Assembly (NCBI GenBank): GCA_037074705.1
Contig: CM073590.1
Location: 223,950,246-224,014,245 of the forward strand
DNA length: 64,000 bases
Direction: 5' to 3'
Source of the DNA: Zhengitettix transpicula
Taxonomy: Eukaryota; Arthropoda; Insecta; Orthoptera; Tetrigidae
Under the pieces are notes generated by a model, which saw only the letters and a program-made list of their open reading frames with translations, ran no database searches and had not been told where the DNA came from. This document shows, in pieces, positions 11,323-25,496 of the stretch (position 1 is its first letter; each line of letters starts with the position of its first letter). A program made the position numbers and the translations under genes.

Positions 11323-12155
11323 CCCTTTTTATTTTTATTTTTAATGTCCTTCATAATTAATTTGCACAATTATTATTATCATCACTCGTTGTCGTATCTG
11401 CCAGAACAATCTCTTATTTAATTAAATTAAACGTAGCTTTAAAGTGGGGACCTTTGGAGATCACCGCTACATCTGGCGGAGAATCTTCTCCCTAAGATAC
11501 GGTCTCTTTGCGAATCTCACATGACCGCCAATTAAAAATTAAAATATTCCTAGATCGCATTAATATAATAAGCAAGTCATGCAATAATCTTGTTGGCGTT
11601 AAGTGAAATGCGTGCCTCGTTACAGTTTTCAAAACTCTGTGAATTTACTATCTTGTTAATAGTTTAGTTGTGCTAGTTTATTTAATTAATTCGGAAAATA
11701 CCAGAAGTAGATACAAAACGGTATCTAAACGAAGGCCCAATATAAATTAAAAATCGTTTCTGTAATGGAAATTTGCACTTGAATCCTTTAATAATTTCTT
11801 CAGAGAAGGCAGTCATAAGTGGGCGAAATTAATGAACGATTACTACTGGAATGAAAATTAACTTTTTTACTTTTGATATAATTCGAAATTGGAATTAAAA
11901 AATGATCTGATTGTTATGAAGTAATATTTTTTGATAGTTTACGTAATTATTGGCCTAGGTCATGACGTTTAAAGTATAGCTATCTAATGCCGGCGAAGAG
12001 TATGAGGAACGTTGTAAGATTAAATTTCCTTATTTTGTGAAAGGTTTGGCAGAGAAGAAAATAAAATTCGTTCCAAGGAACTTACAGAGAGTAATATAAT
12101 TTTTTTTTAACATAAGACAGTAACAATTATAGGCGTATTAACACAATTTCCTTCG

Positions 12156-12274
12156 GCCAACGGCCATACCATGTTGAAAGCACCGGTTCACGTCCGATCA
12201 CCGAAGTTAAGCAACATTGGGCATGGTTAGTACTTAGATGGGTGACCGCTTGGGAACACCATGTGTTGTTGGCT
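12156..12274 (+). rRNA. 5S ribosomal RNA, copy 13 (T35A, G81A)
   Basis: T35A lies in the loop of the 28-50 arm. G81A replaces the G81-U95 wobble with an A-U pair; from memory, Drosophila 5S carries A here, so this change is probably tolerated. Confidence 0.95.
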
Positions 12275-13109
12275 CCCTTTTTATTTTTATTTTTAATGTC
12301 CTTCATAATTAATTTGCACAATTATTATTATCATCACTCGTTGTCGTATCTGCCAGAACAATCTCTTATTTAATTAAATTAAACGTAGCTTAAAAGTGGG
12401 GACCTTTGGAGATCACCGCTACATCTGGCGGAGAATCTTCTCTCTAAGATACGGTCTCTTTGCGAATCTCACATGACCGCCAATTTAAAATTAAAATATT
12501 CCTAGATCGCATTAATATAATAAGCAAGTCATGCAATAATCTTGTTGGCGTTAAGTGAAATGCGTGCCTCGTTACAGTTTTCAAAACTCTGTGAATTTAC
12601 TATCTTGTTAATAGTTTAGTTGTGCTAGTTTATTTAATTAATTCGGAAAATACCAGAAGTAAATACAAAACGGTATCTAAACGAAGGCACAATATAAATT
12701 AAAAAACCGTTTCTGTAATGGAAATTTGCACTTGAATCCTTTAATAATTTCTTCAGAGAATGCAGTCATAAGTGGGCGAAATTAATGAACGATTACTACT
12801 GGAATGAAAATTAACTTTTTTACTTTTGATATAATTCGAAATTGGAATTAAAAAATGATCTGATTGTTATGAAGTAATATTTTTTGATAGTTTACGTAAT
12901 TATTGGCCTAGGTCATGACGTTTAAAGTATAGCTATCTAATGCCGGCGAAGAGTATGAGGAACGTTGTAAGATGAAATTTCCTTATTTTGTGAAAGGTTT
13001 GGCAGAGAAGAAAATAAAATTCGTTCCAAGGAACTTACAGAGAGTAATATAAGTTTTTTTTTTACATAAGACAGTAACAATTATAGGCGTATTAACACAA
13101 TTTCCTTCG

Positions 13110-13228
13110 GCCAACTGCCATACCATGTTGAAAGCACCGGTTCTCGTCCGATCACCGAAGTTAAGCAACATTGGGCATGGTTAGTACTTGGATGGGTGAC
13201 CGCTTGGGAACACCATGTGTTGTTGGCT
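13110..13228 (+). rRNA. 5S ribosomal RNA, copy 14 (G7T)
   Basis: G7T removes the G7-U112 wobble in helix I. Upstream, the T-tract runs directly into ACATAAG, missing one A. Confidence 0.95.
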
Positions 13229-14061
13229 CCCTTTTTATTTTTATTTTTAATGTCCTTCATAATTAATTTGCACAATTATTATTATCATCACTCGTTGTCG
13301 TATCTGCCAGAACAATCTCTTATTTAATTAAATTAAACGTAGTTTTAAAGTGGGGACCTTTCGAGATCACCGCTACATCTGGCGGAGAATCTTCTCCCTA
13401 AGATACGGTCTCTTTGCGAATCTCACATGACCGCCAATTTAAAATTAAAATATTCCTAGATCGCATTAATATAATAAGCAAGTCATGCAATAATCTTGTT
13501 GGCGTTAAGTGAAATGCGTGCCTCGTTACAGTTTTCAAAACTCTGTGAATTTACTGTCTTGTTAATAGTTTAGTTGTGCTAGTTTATTTAATTAATTCGG
13601 AAAATACCAGAAGTAGATACAAAACGGTATCTAAACGAAGGCACAATATAAATTAAAAATCGTTTCTGTAATGGAAATTTGCACTTGAATCCTTTAATAA
13701 TTTCTTCAGAGAAGGCAGTCATAAGTGGGCGAAATTAATGAACGATTACTACTGGAATGAAAATTAACTTTTTTACTTTTGATATAATTCGAAATTGGAA
13801 TTAAAAAATGATCTGATTGTTATGAAGTAATATTTTTTGATAGTTTACGTAATTATTGGCCTAGGTCATGACGTTTAAAGTATAGCTATCTAATGCCGGC
13901 GAAGAGTATGAGGAACGTTATAAGATGAAATTTCCTTATTTTGTGAAAGGTTTGGCGGAGAAGAAAATAAAATTCGTTCCAAGCAACTTACAGAGAGTAA
14001 TATAAGTTTTTTTTAACATAAGACAGTAACAATTATAGGCGTATTAACACAATTTCCTTCG

Positions 14062-14180
14062 GCCAACGGCCATACCATGTTGAAAGCACCGGTTCTCGTC
14101 CGATCACCGAAGTTAAGCAACATTGGGCATGGTTAGTACTTGGATGGGTGACCGCTTGGGAACACCATGTGTTGTTGGCT
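14062..14180 (+). rRNA. 5S ribosomal RNA, copy 15 (consensus)
   Basis: Identical to the consensus. First copy with the CCAAGCAAC upstream allele that breaks the palindrome. Downstream the spacer has a CACAACAAATTATT variant near 14222-14235. Confidence 0.97.
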
Positions 14181-15015
14181 CCCTTTTTATTTTTATTTTT
14201 AATGTCCTTCATAATTAATTTGCACAACAAATTATTATCATCACTCGTTGTCGTATCTGCCAGAACAATCTCTTATTTAATTAAATTAAACGTAGCTTTA
14301 AAGTGGGGACCTTTGGAGATCACCGCTACATCTGGCGGAGAATCTTCTCCCTAAGATACGGTCTCTTTGCGAATCTCACATGACCGCCAATTTATAATTA
14401 AAATATTCCTAGATCGCATTAATATAATAAGCAATTCATGCAATAATCTTGTTGGCGTTAAGTGAAATGCGTGCCTCGTTACAATTTTCAAAACTCTGTG
14501 AATTTACTATCTTGTTAATGGTTTAGTTGTGCTAGTTTATTTAATTAATTCGGAAAATACCAGTAGTAGATACAAAACGGTATCTAAACGAAGGCACAAT
14601 ATAAATTAAAAATCGTTTCTGTAATGGAAATTTGCACTTGAATCCTTTAATAATTTCTTTAGAGAAGGCAGTCATAAGTGGGCGAAATTAATGAACGATC
14701 ACTACTGGAATGAATTTTAACTTTTTTACTTTTGATATAATTCGAAATTGGAATTAAAAAATGATCTGATTGTTATGAAGTAATATTTTTTGATGGTTTA
14801 CGTAATTATTGGCCTAGGTCATGACGTTTAAAGTATAGCTATCTAATGCCGGCGAAGAGTATGAGGAACGTTGTAAGATGAAATTTCCTTATTTTGTAAA
14901 GGGTTTGGCAGAGAAGAAAATAAAATTCGTTCCAAGGAACTTACAGAGAGTAATATAAGTATTTTTTTAACATAAGACAGTAACAATTATAGGCGTATTA
15001 ACACAATTTCCTTCG

Positions 15016-15134
15016 GCCAACGGCCATACCATGTTGAAAGCACCGGTTCTCGTCCGATCACCGAAGTTAAGCAACATTGGGCATGGTTAGTACTTGGATG
15101 GGTGACCGCTTGGGAACACCATGTGTTGTTGGCT
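15016..15134 (+). rRNA. 5S ribosomal RNA, copy 16 (consensus)
   Basis: Identical to the consensus. The upstream T-tract is interrupted (AAGTATTTTTTTAAC). Confidence 0.97.
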
Positions 15135-15968
15135 CCCTTTTTATTTTTATTTTTAATGTCCTTCATAATTAATTTGCACAATTATTATTATCATCACTCG
15201 TTGTCGTATCTGCCAGAACAATCTCTTATTTAATTAAATTAAACGTAGCTTAAAAGTGGGGACCTTTGGAGATCACCGCTACATCTGGCGGAGAATCTTC
15301 TCCCTAAGATACGGTCTCTTTGCGAATCTCACATGACCGCCAATTTAAAATTAAAATATTCCTAGATCGCATTAATATAATAAGCAAGTCATGCAATAAT
15401 CTTGTTGGCGTTAAGTGAAATGCGTGCCTCGTTACAGTTTTCAAAACTCTGTGAATTTACTATCTTGTTAATAGTTTAGTTGTGCTAGTTTATTTAATTA
15501 ATTCGGAAAATACCAGAAGTAAATACAAAACGGTATCTAAACGAAGGCACAATATAAATTAAAAAACCGTTTCTGTAATGGAAATTTGCACTTGAATCCT
15601 TTAATAATTTCTTCAGAGAATGCAGTCATAAGTGGGCGAAATTAATGAACGATTACTACTGGAATGAAAATTAACTTTTTTACTTTTGATATAATTCGAA
15701 ATTGGAATTAAAAAATGATCTGATTGTTATGAAGTAATATTTTTTGATAGTTTACGTAATTATTGGCCTAGGTCATGACGTTTAAAGTATAGCTATCTAA
15801 TGCCGGCGAAGAGTATGAGGAACGTTGTAAGATGAAATTTCCTTATTTTGTGAAAGGTTTGGCGGAGAAGAAAATAAAATTCGTTCCAAGCAACTTACAG
15901 AGAGTAATATAAGTTTTTTTTAACATAAGACAGTAACAATTATAGGCGTATTAACACAATTTCCTTCG

Positions 15969-16087
15969 GCCAACGGCCATACCATGTTGAAAGCACCGGT
16001 TCTCGTCCGATCACCGAAGTTAAGCAACATTGGGCATGGTTAGTACTTGGATGGGTGACCGCTTGGGAACACCATGTGTTGTTGGCT
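15969..16087 (+). rRNA. 5S ribosomal RNA, copy 17 (consensus)
   Basis: Identical to the consensus. Upstream CCAAGCAAC allele and downstream CACAACTATT allele place it in the spacer subtype of the 14-31 kb region. Confidence 0.97.
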
Positions 16088-16923
16088 CCCTTTTTATTTT
16101 TATTTTTAATGTCCTTCATAATTAATTTGCACAACTATTATTATCATCACTCGTTGTCGTATCTGCCAGAACAATCTCTTATTTAATTAAATTAAACGTA
16201 GCTTTAAAGTGGGGACCTTTGGAGATCACCGCTACATCTGGCGGAGAATCTTCTCCCTAAGATACGGTCTCTTTGCGAATCTCACATGACCGCCAATTAA
16301 AAATTAAAATATTCCTAGATCGCATTAATATAATAAGCAAGTCATGCAATAATCTAGTTGGCGTTAAGTGAAATGCGTGCCTCGTTACAGTTTTCAAAAC
16401 TCTGTGAATTTACTATCTTGTTAATAGTTTACTTGTGCTAGTTTATTTAATTAATTCGGAAAATACCAAAAGTAAATATAAAACGGTATCTAAACGAAGG
16501 CACAATATACAAATTAAAAAACCGTTTCTGTAATGGAAATTTGCACTTGAATCCTTAAATAGTTTCTTCAGAGAATGCAGTCATAAGTGGGCGAAATTAA
16601 TGAACGATTACTACTGGAATGAAAATTAACTTTTTTACTTTTGATATAATTCGAAATTGGAATTAAAAAATGATCTGATTGTTATGAAGTAATATTTTTT
16701 GATAGTTTACGTAATTATTGGCCTAGGTCATGACGTTTAAAGTATAGCTATCTAATGCCGGCGAAGAGTATGAGGAACGTTGTAAGATGAAATTTCCTTA
16801 TTTTGTGAAAGGTTTGGCGGAGAAGAAAATAAAATTCGTTCCAAGCAACTTACAGAGAGTAATATAATTTTTTTTTAACATAAGACAGTAACAATTATAA
16901 GCGTATTAACACAATTTCCTTCG

Positions 16924-17042
16924 GCCAACGGCCATACCATGTTGAAAGCACCGGTTCTCGTCCGATCACCGAAGTTAAGCAACATTGGGCATGGTTAGTA
17001 CTTGGATGGGTGACCGCTTGGGAACACCATGTGTTGTTGGCT
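16924..17042 (+). rRNA. 5S ribosomal RNA, copy 18 (consensus)
   Basis: Identical to the consensus. The TATA-like element reads TTATAAG instead of TTATAGG. The preceding unit is the longest, 955 bp, partly from an ATATACAAATT insertion near 16505. Confidence 0.97.
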
Positions 17043-17875
17043 CCCTTTTTATTTTTATTTTTAATGTCCTTCATAATTAATTTGCACAACTATTATTATC
17101 ATCACTCGTTGTCGTATCTGCCAGAACAATCTCTTATTTAATTAAATTAAACGTAGCTTTAAAGTGGGGACCTTTGGAGATCACCGCTACATCTGGCGGA
17201 GACTCTTCTCCCTAAGATACGGTCTCTTTGCGAATCTCACATGACCGCCAATTTAAAATTAAAATATTCCTAGATCGCATTAATATAATAAGCAAGTCAT
17301 GCAATAATCTTGTTGGCGTTAAGTGAAATGCGTGCCTCGTTACAATTTTCAAAACTCTGTGAATTTACTATCTTGTTAATAGTTTAGTTGTGCTAGTTTA
17401 TTTAATTAATTCGGAAAATACCAGAAGTAGATACAAAACGGTATCTAAACGAAGGCACAATATAAATTAAAAATCGTTTCTGTAATGGAAATTTGCACTT
17501 GAATCCTTTAATAATTTCTTCAGAGAAGGCAGTCATAAGTGGGCGAAATTAATGAACGATTACTACTGGAATGAAAATTAACTTTTTTACTTTTGATATA
17601 ATTCGAAATTGGAATTAAAAAATGATCTGATTGTTATGAAGTAATATTTTTTGATAATTTACGTAATTATTGGCCTAGGTCATGTCGTTTAAAGTATAGC
17701 TATCTAATGCCGGCGAAGAGTATGAGGAACGTTGTAAGATGAAATTTCCTTATTTTGTGAAAGGTTTGGCGGAGAAGAAAATAAAATTCTTTCCAAGCAA
17801 CTTACAGAGAGTAATATAATTTTTTTTTAACATAAGACAGTAACAATTATAAGCGTATTAACACAATTTCCTTCG

Positions 17876-17994
17876 GCCAACGGCCATACCATGTTGAAAG
17901 CACCGGTTCTCGTCCGATCACCGAAGTTAAGCAACATTGGGCATGGTTAGTACTTGGATGGGTGACCGCTTGGGAACACCATGTGTTGTTGGCT
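17876..17994 (+). rRNA. 5S ribosomal RNA, copy 19 (consensus)
   Basis: Identical to the consensus, with the TTATAAG element and CTTTCCAAGCAAC upstream. Confidence 0.97.
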
Positions 17995-18828
17995 CCCTTT
18001 TTATTTTTATTTTTAATGTCCTTCATAATTAATTTGCACAACTATTATTATCATCACTCGTTGTCGTATCTGCCAGAACAATCTCTTATTTAATTAAATT
18101 AAACGTAGCTTTAAAGTGGGGACCTTTGGAGATCACCGCTACATCTGGCGGAGACTCTTCTCCCTAAGATACGGTCTCTTTGCGAATCTCACATGACCGC
18201 CAATTTAAAATTAAAATATTCCTAGATCGCATTAATATAATAAGCAAGTCATGCAATAATCTTGTTGGCGTTAAGTGAAATTCGTGCCTCGTTACAATTT
18301 TCAAAACTCTGTGAATTTACTATCTTGTTAATAGTTTAGTTGTGCTAGTTTATTTAATCAATTCGGAAAATACCAGAAGTAGATACAAAACGGTATCTAA
18401 ACGAATGCACAATAAAAATTAAAAAACCGTTTCTGTAATGGAAATTTGCACTTGAATCCTTAAATAGTTTCTTCAGAGAATGCAGTCATAAGTGGGCGAA
18501 ATTAATGAACGATTACTACTGGAATGAAAATTAACTTTTTTACTTTTGATATAATTCGAAATTGGAATTAAAAAATGATCTGATTGTTATGAAGTAATAT
18601 TTTTTGATAGTTTACGTAATTATTGGCCTAGGTCATGACGTTTAAAGTATAGCTATCTAATGCCGGCGAAGAGTATGAGGAACGTTGTAAGATGAAATTT
18701 CCTTATTTTGTGAAAGGTTTGGAGGAGAAGAAAATAAAATTCGTTCCAAGCAACTTACAGAGAGTAATATAATTTTTTTTTAACATAAGACAGTAACAAT
18801 TATAAGCGTATTAACACAATTTCCTTCG

Positions 18829-18947
18829 GCCAACGGCCATACCATGTTGAAAGCACCGGTTCTCGTCCGATCACCGAAGTTAAGCAACATTGGGCATGGT
18901 TAGTACTTGGATGGGTGACCGCTTGGGAACACCATGTGTTGTTGGCT
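18829..18947 (+). rRNA. 5S ribosomal RNA, copy 20 (consensus)
   Basis: Identical to the consensus, with the TTATAAG element. Copies 18, 19 and 20 are the only three consecutive units of this promoter subtype. Confidence 0.97.
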
Positions 18948-19780
18948 CCCTTTTTATTTTTATTTTTAATGTCCTTCATAATTAATTTGCACAACTATTA
19001 TTATCATCACTCGTTGTCGTATCTGCCAGAACAATCTCTTATTTAATTAAATTAAACGTAGCTTTAAAGTGGGGACCTTTGGAGATCACCGCTACATCTG
19101 GCGGAGACTCTTCTCCCTAAGATACGGTCTCTTTGCGAATCTCACATGACCGCCAATTTAAAATTAAAATATTCCTAGATCGCATTAATATAATAAGCAA
19201 GTCATGCAATAATCTTGTTGGCGTTAAGTGAAATGCGTGCCTCGTTACAATTTTCAAAACTCTGTGAATTTACTATCTTGTTAATAGTTTAGTTGTGCTA
19301 GTTTATTTAATTAATTCGGAAAATACCAGAAGTAGATACAAAACGGTATCTAAACGAAGGCACAATATAAATTAAAAATCGTTTCTGTAATGGAAATTTG
19401 CACTTGAATCCTTTAATAATTTTTTCAGAGAAGGCAGTCATAAGTGGGCGAAATTAATGAACGATTACTACTGGAATGAAAATTAACTTTTTTCTTTTGA
19501 TATAATTCGAAATTGGAATTAAAAAATGATCTGATTGTTATGAAGTAATATTTTTTGATAGTTTACGTAATTATTGGCCTAGGTCATGACGTTTAAAGTA
19601 TAGCTATCTAATGCCGGCGAAGAGTATGAGGAACGTTGTAAGATAAAATTTCCTTATTTTGTGAAAGGTTTGGCAGAGAAGAAAATAAAATTCGTTCCAA
19701 GGAACTTACAGAGAGTAATATAAGTTTTTTTTTTACATAAGACAGTAACAATTATAGGCGTATTAACACAATTTCCTTCG

Positions 19781-19899
19781 GCCAACGGGCATACCATGTT
19801 GAAAGCACCGGTTCTCGTCCGATCACCGAAGTTAAGCAACATTGGGCATGGTTAGTACTTGGATGGGTGACCGCTTGGGAACACCATGTGTTGTTGGCT
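19781..19899 (+). rRNA. 5S ribosomal RNA, copy 21 (C9G)
   Basis: C9G breaks the C9-G110 pair that closes helix I at the three-way junction. The upstream spacer is of the common subtype. Confidence 0.95.
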
Positions 19900-20732
19900 C
19901 CCTTTTTATTTTTATTTTTAATGTCCTTCATAATTAATTTGCACAATTATTATTATCATCACTCGTTGTCGTATCTGCCAGAACAATCTCTTATTTAATT
20001 AAATTAAACGTAGCTTTAAAGTGGGGACCTTTGGAGATCACCGCTACATCTGGCGGAGAATCTTCTCCCTAAGATACGGTCTCTTTGCGAATCTCACATG
20101 ACCGCCAATTTAAAATTAAAATATTCCTAGATCGCATTAATATAATAAGCAAGTCATGCAATAATCTTGTTGGCGTTAAGTGAAATGCGTGCCTCGTTAC
20201 AGTTTTCAAAACTCTGTGAATTTACTGTCTTGTTAATAGTTTAGTTGTGCTAGTTTATTTAATTAATTCGGAAAATACCAGAAGTAGATACAAAACGGTA
20301 TCTAAACGAAGGCACAATATAAATTAAAAATCGTTTCTGTAATGGAAATTTGCACTTGAATCCTTTAATAATTTCTTCAGAGAAGGCAGTCATAAGTGGG
20401 CGAAATTAATGAACGATTACTACTGGAATGAAAATTAACTTTTTTACTTTTGATATAATTCGAAATTGGAATTAAAAAATGATCTGATTGTTATGAAGTA
20501 ATATTTTTTGATAATTTACGTAATTATTGGCCTAGGTCATGACGTTTAAAGTATAGCTATCTAATGCCGGCGAAGAGTATGAGGAACGTTGTAAGATGAA
20601 ATTTCCTTATTTTGTGAAAGGTTTGGCGGAGAAGAAAATAAAATTCCTTCCAAGCAACTTACAGAGAGTAATATAATTTTTTTTTAACATAAGACAGTAA
20701 CAATTATAAGCGTATTAACACAATTTCCTTCG

Positions 20733-20851
20733 GCCAACGGCCATACCATGTTGAAAGCACCGGTTCTCGTCCGATCACCGAAGTTAAGCAACATTGGGCA
20801 TGGTTAGTACTTGGATGGGTGACCGCTTGGGAACACCATGTGTTGTTGGCT
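20733..20851 (+). rRNA. 5S ribosomal RNA, copy 22 (consensus)
   Basis: Identical to the consensus, with the TTATAAG element and CCTTCCAAGCAAC upstream. Confidence 0.97.
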
Positions 20852-21685
20852 CCCTTTTTATTTTTATTTTTAATGTCCTTCATAATTAATTTGCACAACT
20901 ATTATTATCATCACTCGTTGTCGTATCTGCCAGAACAATCTCTTATTTAATTAAATTAAACGTAGCTTTAAAGTGGGGACCTTTGGAGATCACCGCTACA
21001 TCTGGCGGAGACTCTTCTCCCTAAGATACGGTCTCTTTGCGAATCTCACATGACCGCCAATTTAAAATTAAAATATTCCTAGATCGCATTAATATAATAA
21101 GCAAGTCATGCAATAATCTTGTTGGCGTTAAGTGAAATTCGTGCCTCGTTACAATTTTCAAAACTCTGTGAATTTACTATCTTGTTAATAGTTTAGTTGT
21201 GCTAGTTTATTTAATCAATTCGGAAAATACCAGAAGTAGATACAAAACGGTATCTAAACGAAGGCACAATATAAATTAAAAATCGTTTCTGTAATGGAAA
21301 TTTGCACTTGAATCCTTTAATAATTTCTTCAGAGAAGGCAGTCATAAGTGGGCGAAATTAATGAACGATTACTACTGGAATGAAAATTAACTTTTTTACT
21401 TTTGATATAATTCGAAATTGGAATTAAAAAATGATCTGATTGTTATGAAGTAATATTTTTTGATAGTTTACGTAATTATTGGCCTAGGTCATGACGTTTA
21501 AAGTATAGCTATCTAATGTCGGCGAAGAGTATGAGGAACGTTGTAAGATGAAATTTCCTTATTTTGTGAAAGGTTTGGCAGAGAAGAAAATAAAATTCGT
21601 TCCAAGGAACTTACAGAGAGTAATATAAGTTTTTTTTTAACATAAGACAGAAACAATTATAGGCGTATTAACACAATTTCCTTCG

Positions 21686-21804
21686 GCCAACGGCCATACC
21701 ATGTTGAAAGCACCGGTTCTCGTCCGATCACCGAAGTTAAGCAACATTGGGCATGGTTAGTACTTGGATGGCTGACCGCTTGGGAACACCATGTGTTGTT
21801 GGCT
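21686..21804 (+). rRNA. 5S ribosomal RNA, copy 23 (G87C)
   Basis: G87C changes the first base of the GUGA loop and the last G of the box C GGG. Confidence 0.95.
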
Positions 21805-22638
21805 CCCTTTTTATTTTTATTTTTAATGTCCTTCATAATTAATTTGCACAATTATTATTATCATCACTCGTTGTCGTATCTGCCAGAACAATCTCTTATT
21901 TAATTAAATTAAACGTAGCCTTAATGTGGGGACCTTTGGAGATCACCGCTACATCTGGCGGAGAATCTTCTCATTAAGATACGGTCTCTTTGCGAATCTC
22001 ACATCACCGCCAATTTAAAATTAAAATATTCCTAGATCGCATTAATATAATAAGCAAGTCATGCAATAATCTTGTTGGCGTTAAGTGAAATGCGTGCCTC
22101 GTTACAGTTTTCAAAACTCTGTGAATTTACTATCTTGTTAATAGTTTAGTTGTGCTAGTTTATTTAATTAATTCGGAAAATACCAGAAGTAGATACAAAA
22201 CGGTATCTAAACGACAGCACAATATAAATTAAAAATCGTTTCTGTAATGGAAATTTGCACTTGAATCCTTTAATAATTTTTTCAGAGAAGGCAGTCATAA
22301 GTGGGCGAAATTAATGAACGATCACTACTGGAATTAATTTTAACTTTTTTACTTTTGATATAATTCGAAATTGGAATTAAAAAATGATCTGATTGTTATG
22401 AAGTAATATTTTTTGATAGTTTACGTAATTATTGGCCTAGGTCATGACGTTTAAAGTATAGCTATCTAATGCCGGCGAAGAGTATGAGGAACGTTGTAAG
22501 ATGAAATTTCCTTATTTTGTGAAAGGTTTGGCAGAGAAGAAAATAAAATTCGTTCCAAGGAACTTACAGAGAGTAATATAAGTTTTTTTTTTACATAAGA
22601 CAGTAACAATTATAGGCGTATTAACACAATTTCCTTCG

Positions 22639-22757
22639 GCCAACGGCCATACCATGTTGAAAGCACCGGTTCTCGTCCGATCACCGAAGTTAAGCAACAT
22701 TGTGCATGGTTAGTACTTGGATGGGTGACCGCTTGGGAACACCATGTGTTGTTGGCT
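22639..22757 (+). rRNA. 5S ribosomal RNA, copy 24 (G65T)
   Basis: G65T lies just after box A, at the junction before the 67-72 helix. Confidence 0.95.
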
Positions 22758-23591
22758 CCCTTTTTATTTTTATTTTTAATGTCCTTCATAATTAATTTGC
22801 ACAATTATTATTATCATCACTCGTTGTCGTATCTGCCAGAACAATCTCTTATTTAATTAAATTAAACGTAGCTTAAAAGTGGGGACCTTTGGAGATCACC
22901 GCTACATCTGGCGGAGAATCTTCTCCCTAAGATACGGTCTCTTTGCGAATCTCACATGACCGCCAATTTAAAATTAAAATATTCCTAGATCGCATTAATA
23001 TAATAAGCAAGTCATGCAATAATCTTGTTGGCGTTAAGTGAAATGCGTGCCTCGTTACAGTTTTCAAAACTCTGTGAATTTACTATCTTGTTAATAGTTT
23101 AGTTGTGCTAGTTTATTTAATTAATTCGGAAAATACCAGAAGTAAATACAAAACGGTATCTAAACGAAGGCACAATATAAATTAAAAAACCGTTTCTGTA
23201 ATGGAAATTTGCACTTGAATCCTTAAATAGTTTCTTCAGAGAATGCAGTCATAAGTGGGCGAAATTAATGAACGATTACTACTGGAATGAAAATTAACTT
23301 TTTTACTTTTGATATAATTCGAAATTGGAATTAAAAAATGATCTGATTGTTATGAAGTAATATTTTTTGATAGTTTACGTAATTATTGGCCTAGGTCATG
23401 ACGTTTAAAGTATAGCTATCTAATGCCGGCGAAGAGTATGAGGAACGTTGTAAGATGAAATTTCCTTATTTTGTGAAAGGTTTGGCAGAGAAGAAAATAA
23501 AATTCGTTCCAAGGAACTTACAGAGAGTAATATAAGTTTTTTTTTACATAAGACAGTAACAATTATAGGCGTATTAACACAATTTCCTTCG

Positions 23592-23710
23592 GCCAACGGC
23601 CATACCATGTTGAAAGCACCGGTTCTCGTCCGATCACCGAAGTTAAGCAACATTGGGCATGGTTAGTACTTGGATGGGTGACCGCTTGGGAACACCATAT
23701 GTTGTTGGCT
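23592..23710 (+). rRNA. 5S ribosomal RNA, copy 25 (G108A)
   Basis: G108A turns the C67-G108 pair into a mismatch. Confidence 0.95.
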
Positions 23711-24543
23711 CCCTTTTTATTTTTATTTTTAATGTCCTTCATAATTAATTTGCACAATTATTATTATCATCACTCGTTGTCGTATCTGCCAGAACAATCT
23801 CTTATTTAATTAAATTAAACGTAGCTTTAAAGTGGGGACCTTTGGAGATCACCGCTACATCTGGCGGAGAATCTTCTCCCTAAGATACGGTCTCTTTGCG
23901 AATCTCACATGACCGCCAATTTAAAATTAAAATATTCCTAGATCGCATTAATATAATAAGCAAGTCATGCAATAATCTTGTTGGCGTTAAGTGAAATGCG
24001 TGCCTCGTTACAGTTTTCAAAACTCTGTGAATTTACTGTCTTGTTAATAGTTTAGTTGTGCTAGTTTATTTAATTAATTCGGAAAATACCAGAAGTAGAT
24101 ACAAAACGGTATCTAAACGAAGGCACAATATAAATTAAAAATCGTTTCTGTAATGGAAATTTGCACTTGAATCCTTTAATAATTTCTTCAGAGAAGGCAG
24201 TCATAAGTGGGCGAAATTAATGAACGATTACTACTGGAATGAATATTAACTTTTTTACTTTTGATATAATTCGAAATTGGAATTAAAAAATGATCTGATT
24301 GTTATGAAGTAATATTTTTTGATAGTTTACGTAATTATTGGCCTAGGTCATGACGTTTAAAGTATAGCTATCTAATGCCGGCGAAGAGTATGAGGAACGT
24401 TGTAAGATGAAATTTCCTTATTTTGTGAAAGGTTTGGCGGAGAAGAAAATAAAATTCGTTCCAAGCAACTTACAGAGAGTAATATAAGTTTTTTTTAACA
24501 TAAGACAGTAACAATTATAAGCGTATTAACACAATTTCCTTCG

Positions 24544-24662
24544 GCCAACGGCCATACCATGTTGAAAGCACCGGTTCTCGTCCGATCACCGAAGTTAAGC
24601 AACATTGGGCATGGTTAGTACTTGGATGGGTGACCGCTTGGGAACACCATGTGTTGTTGGCT
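24544..24662 (+). rRNA. 5S ribosomal RNA, copy 26 (consensus)
   Basis: Identical to the consensus, TTATAAG promoter subtype. First member of a 2-unit tandem duplication; partner is copy 28. Confidence 0.97.
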
Positions 24663-25496
24663 CCCTTTTTATTTTTATTTTTAATGTCCTTCATAATTAA
24701 TTTGCACAACTATTATTATCATCACTCGTTGTCGTATCTGCCAGAACAATCTCTTATTTAATTAAATTAAACGTAGCTTTAAAGTGGGGACCTTTGGAGA
24801 TCACCGCTACATCTGGCGGAGACTCTTCTCCCTAAGATACGGTCTCTTTGCGAATCTCACATGACCGCCAATTTAAAATTAAAATATTCCTAGATCGCAT
24901 TAATATAATAAGCAAGTCATGCAATAATCTTGTTGGCGTTAATTGAAATGCGTGCCTCGTTACAATTTTCAAAACTCTGTGAATTTACTATCTTGTTAAT
25001 AGTTTAGTTGTGCTAGTTTATTTAATTAATTCGGAAAATACCAGAAGTAGATACAAAACGGTATCTAAACGAAGGCACAATATAAATTAAAAATCGTTTC
25101 TGTAATGGAAATTTGCACTTGAATCCTTTAATAATTTCTTCAGAGAAGGCAGTCATAAGTGGGCGAAATTAATGAACGATTACTACTGGAATGAAAATTA
25201 ACTTTTTTACTTTTGATATAATTCGAAATTGGAATTAAAAAATGATCTGATTGTTATTAAGTAATATTTTTTGATAGTTTACGTAATTATTGGCCTAGGT
25301 CATGACGTTTAAAGTATAGCTATCTAATGTCGGCGAAGAGTATGAGGAACGTTGTAAGATGAAATTTCCTTATTTTGTGAAAGGTTTGGCAGAGAAGAAA
25401 ATAAAATTCGTTCCAAGGAACTTACAGAGAGTAATATAAGTTTTTTTTTAACATAAGACAGTAACAATTATAGGCGTATTAACACAATTTCCTTCG

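Larger units (their letters stand above)
8465..11840 (+). repeat. Higher-order block A, second copy
   Basis: Second copy of block A. Similarity ends near 11840, where this copy has GATTACTACTGG and GAAAATTAAC while the first has GATCACTACTGG and GAATTTTAAC. Confidence 0.85.
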
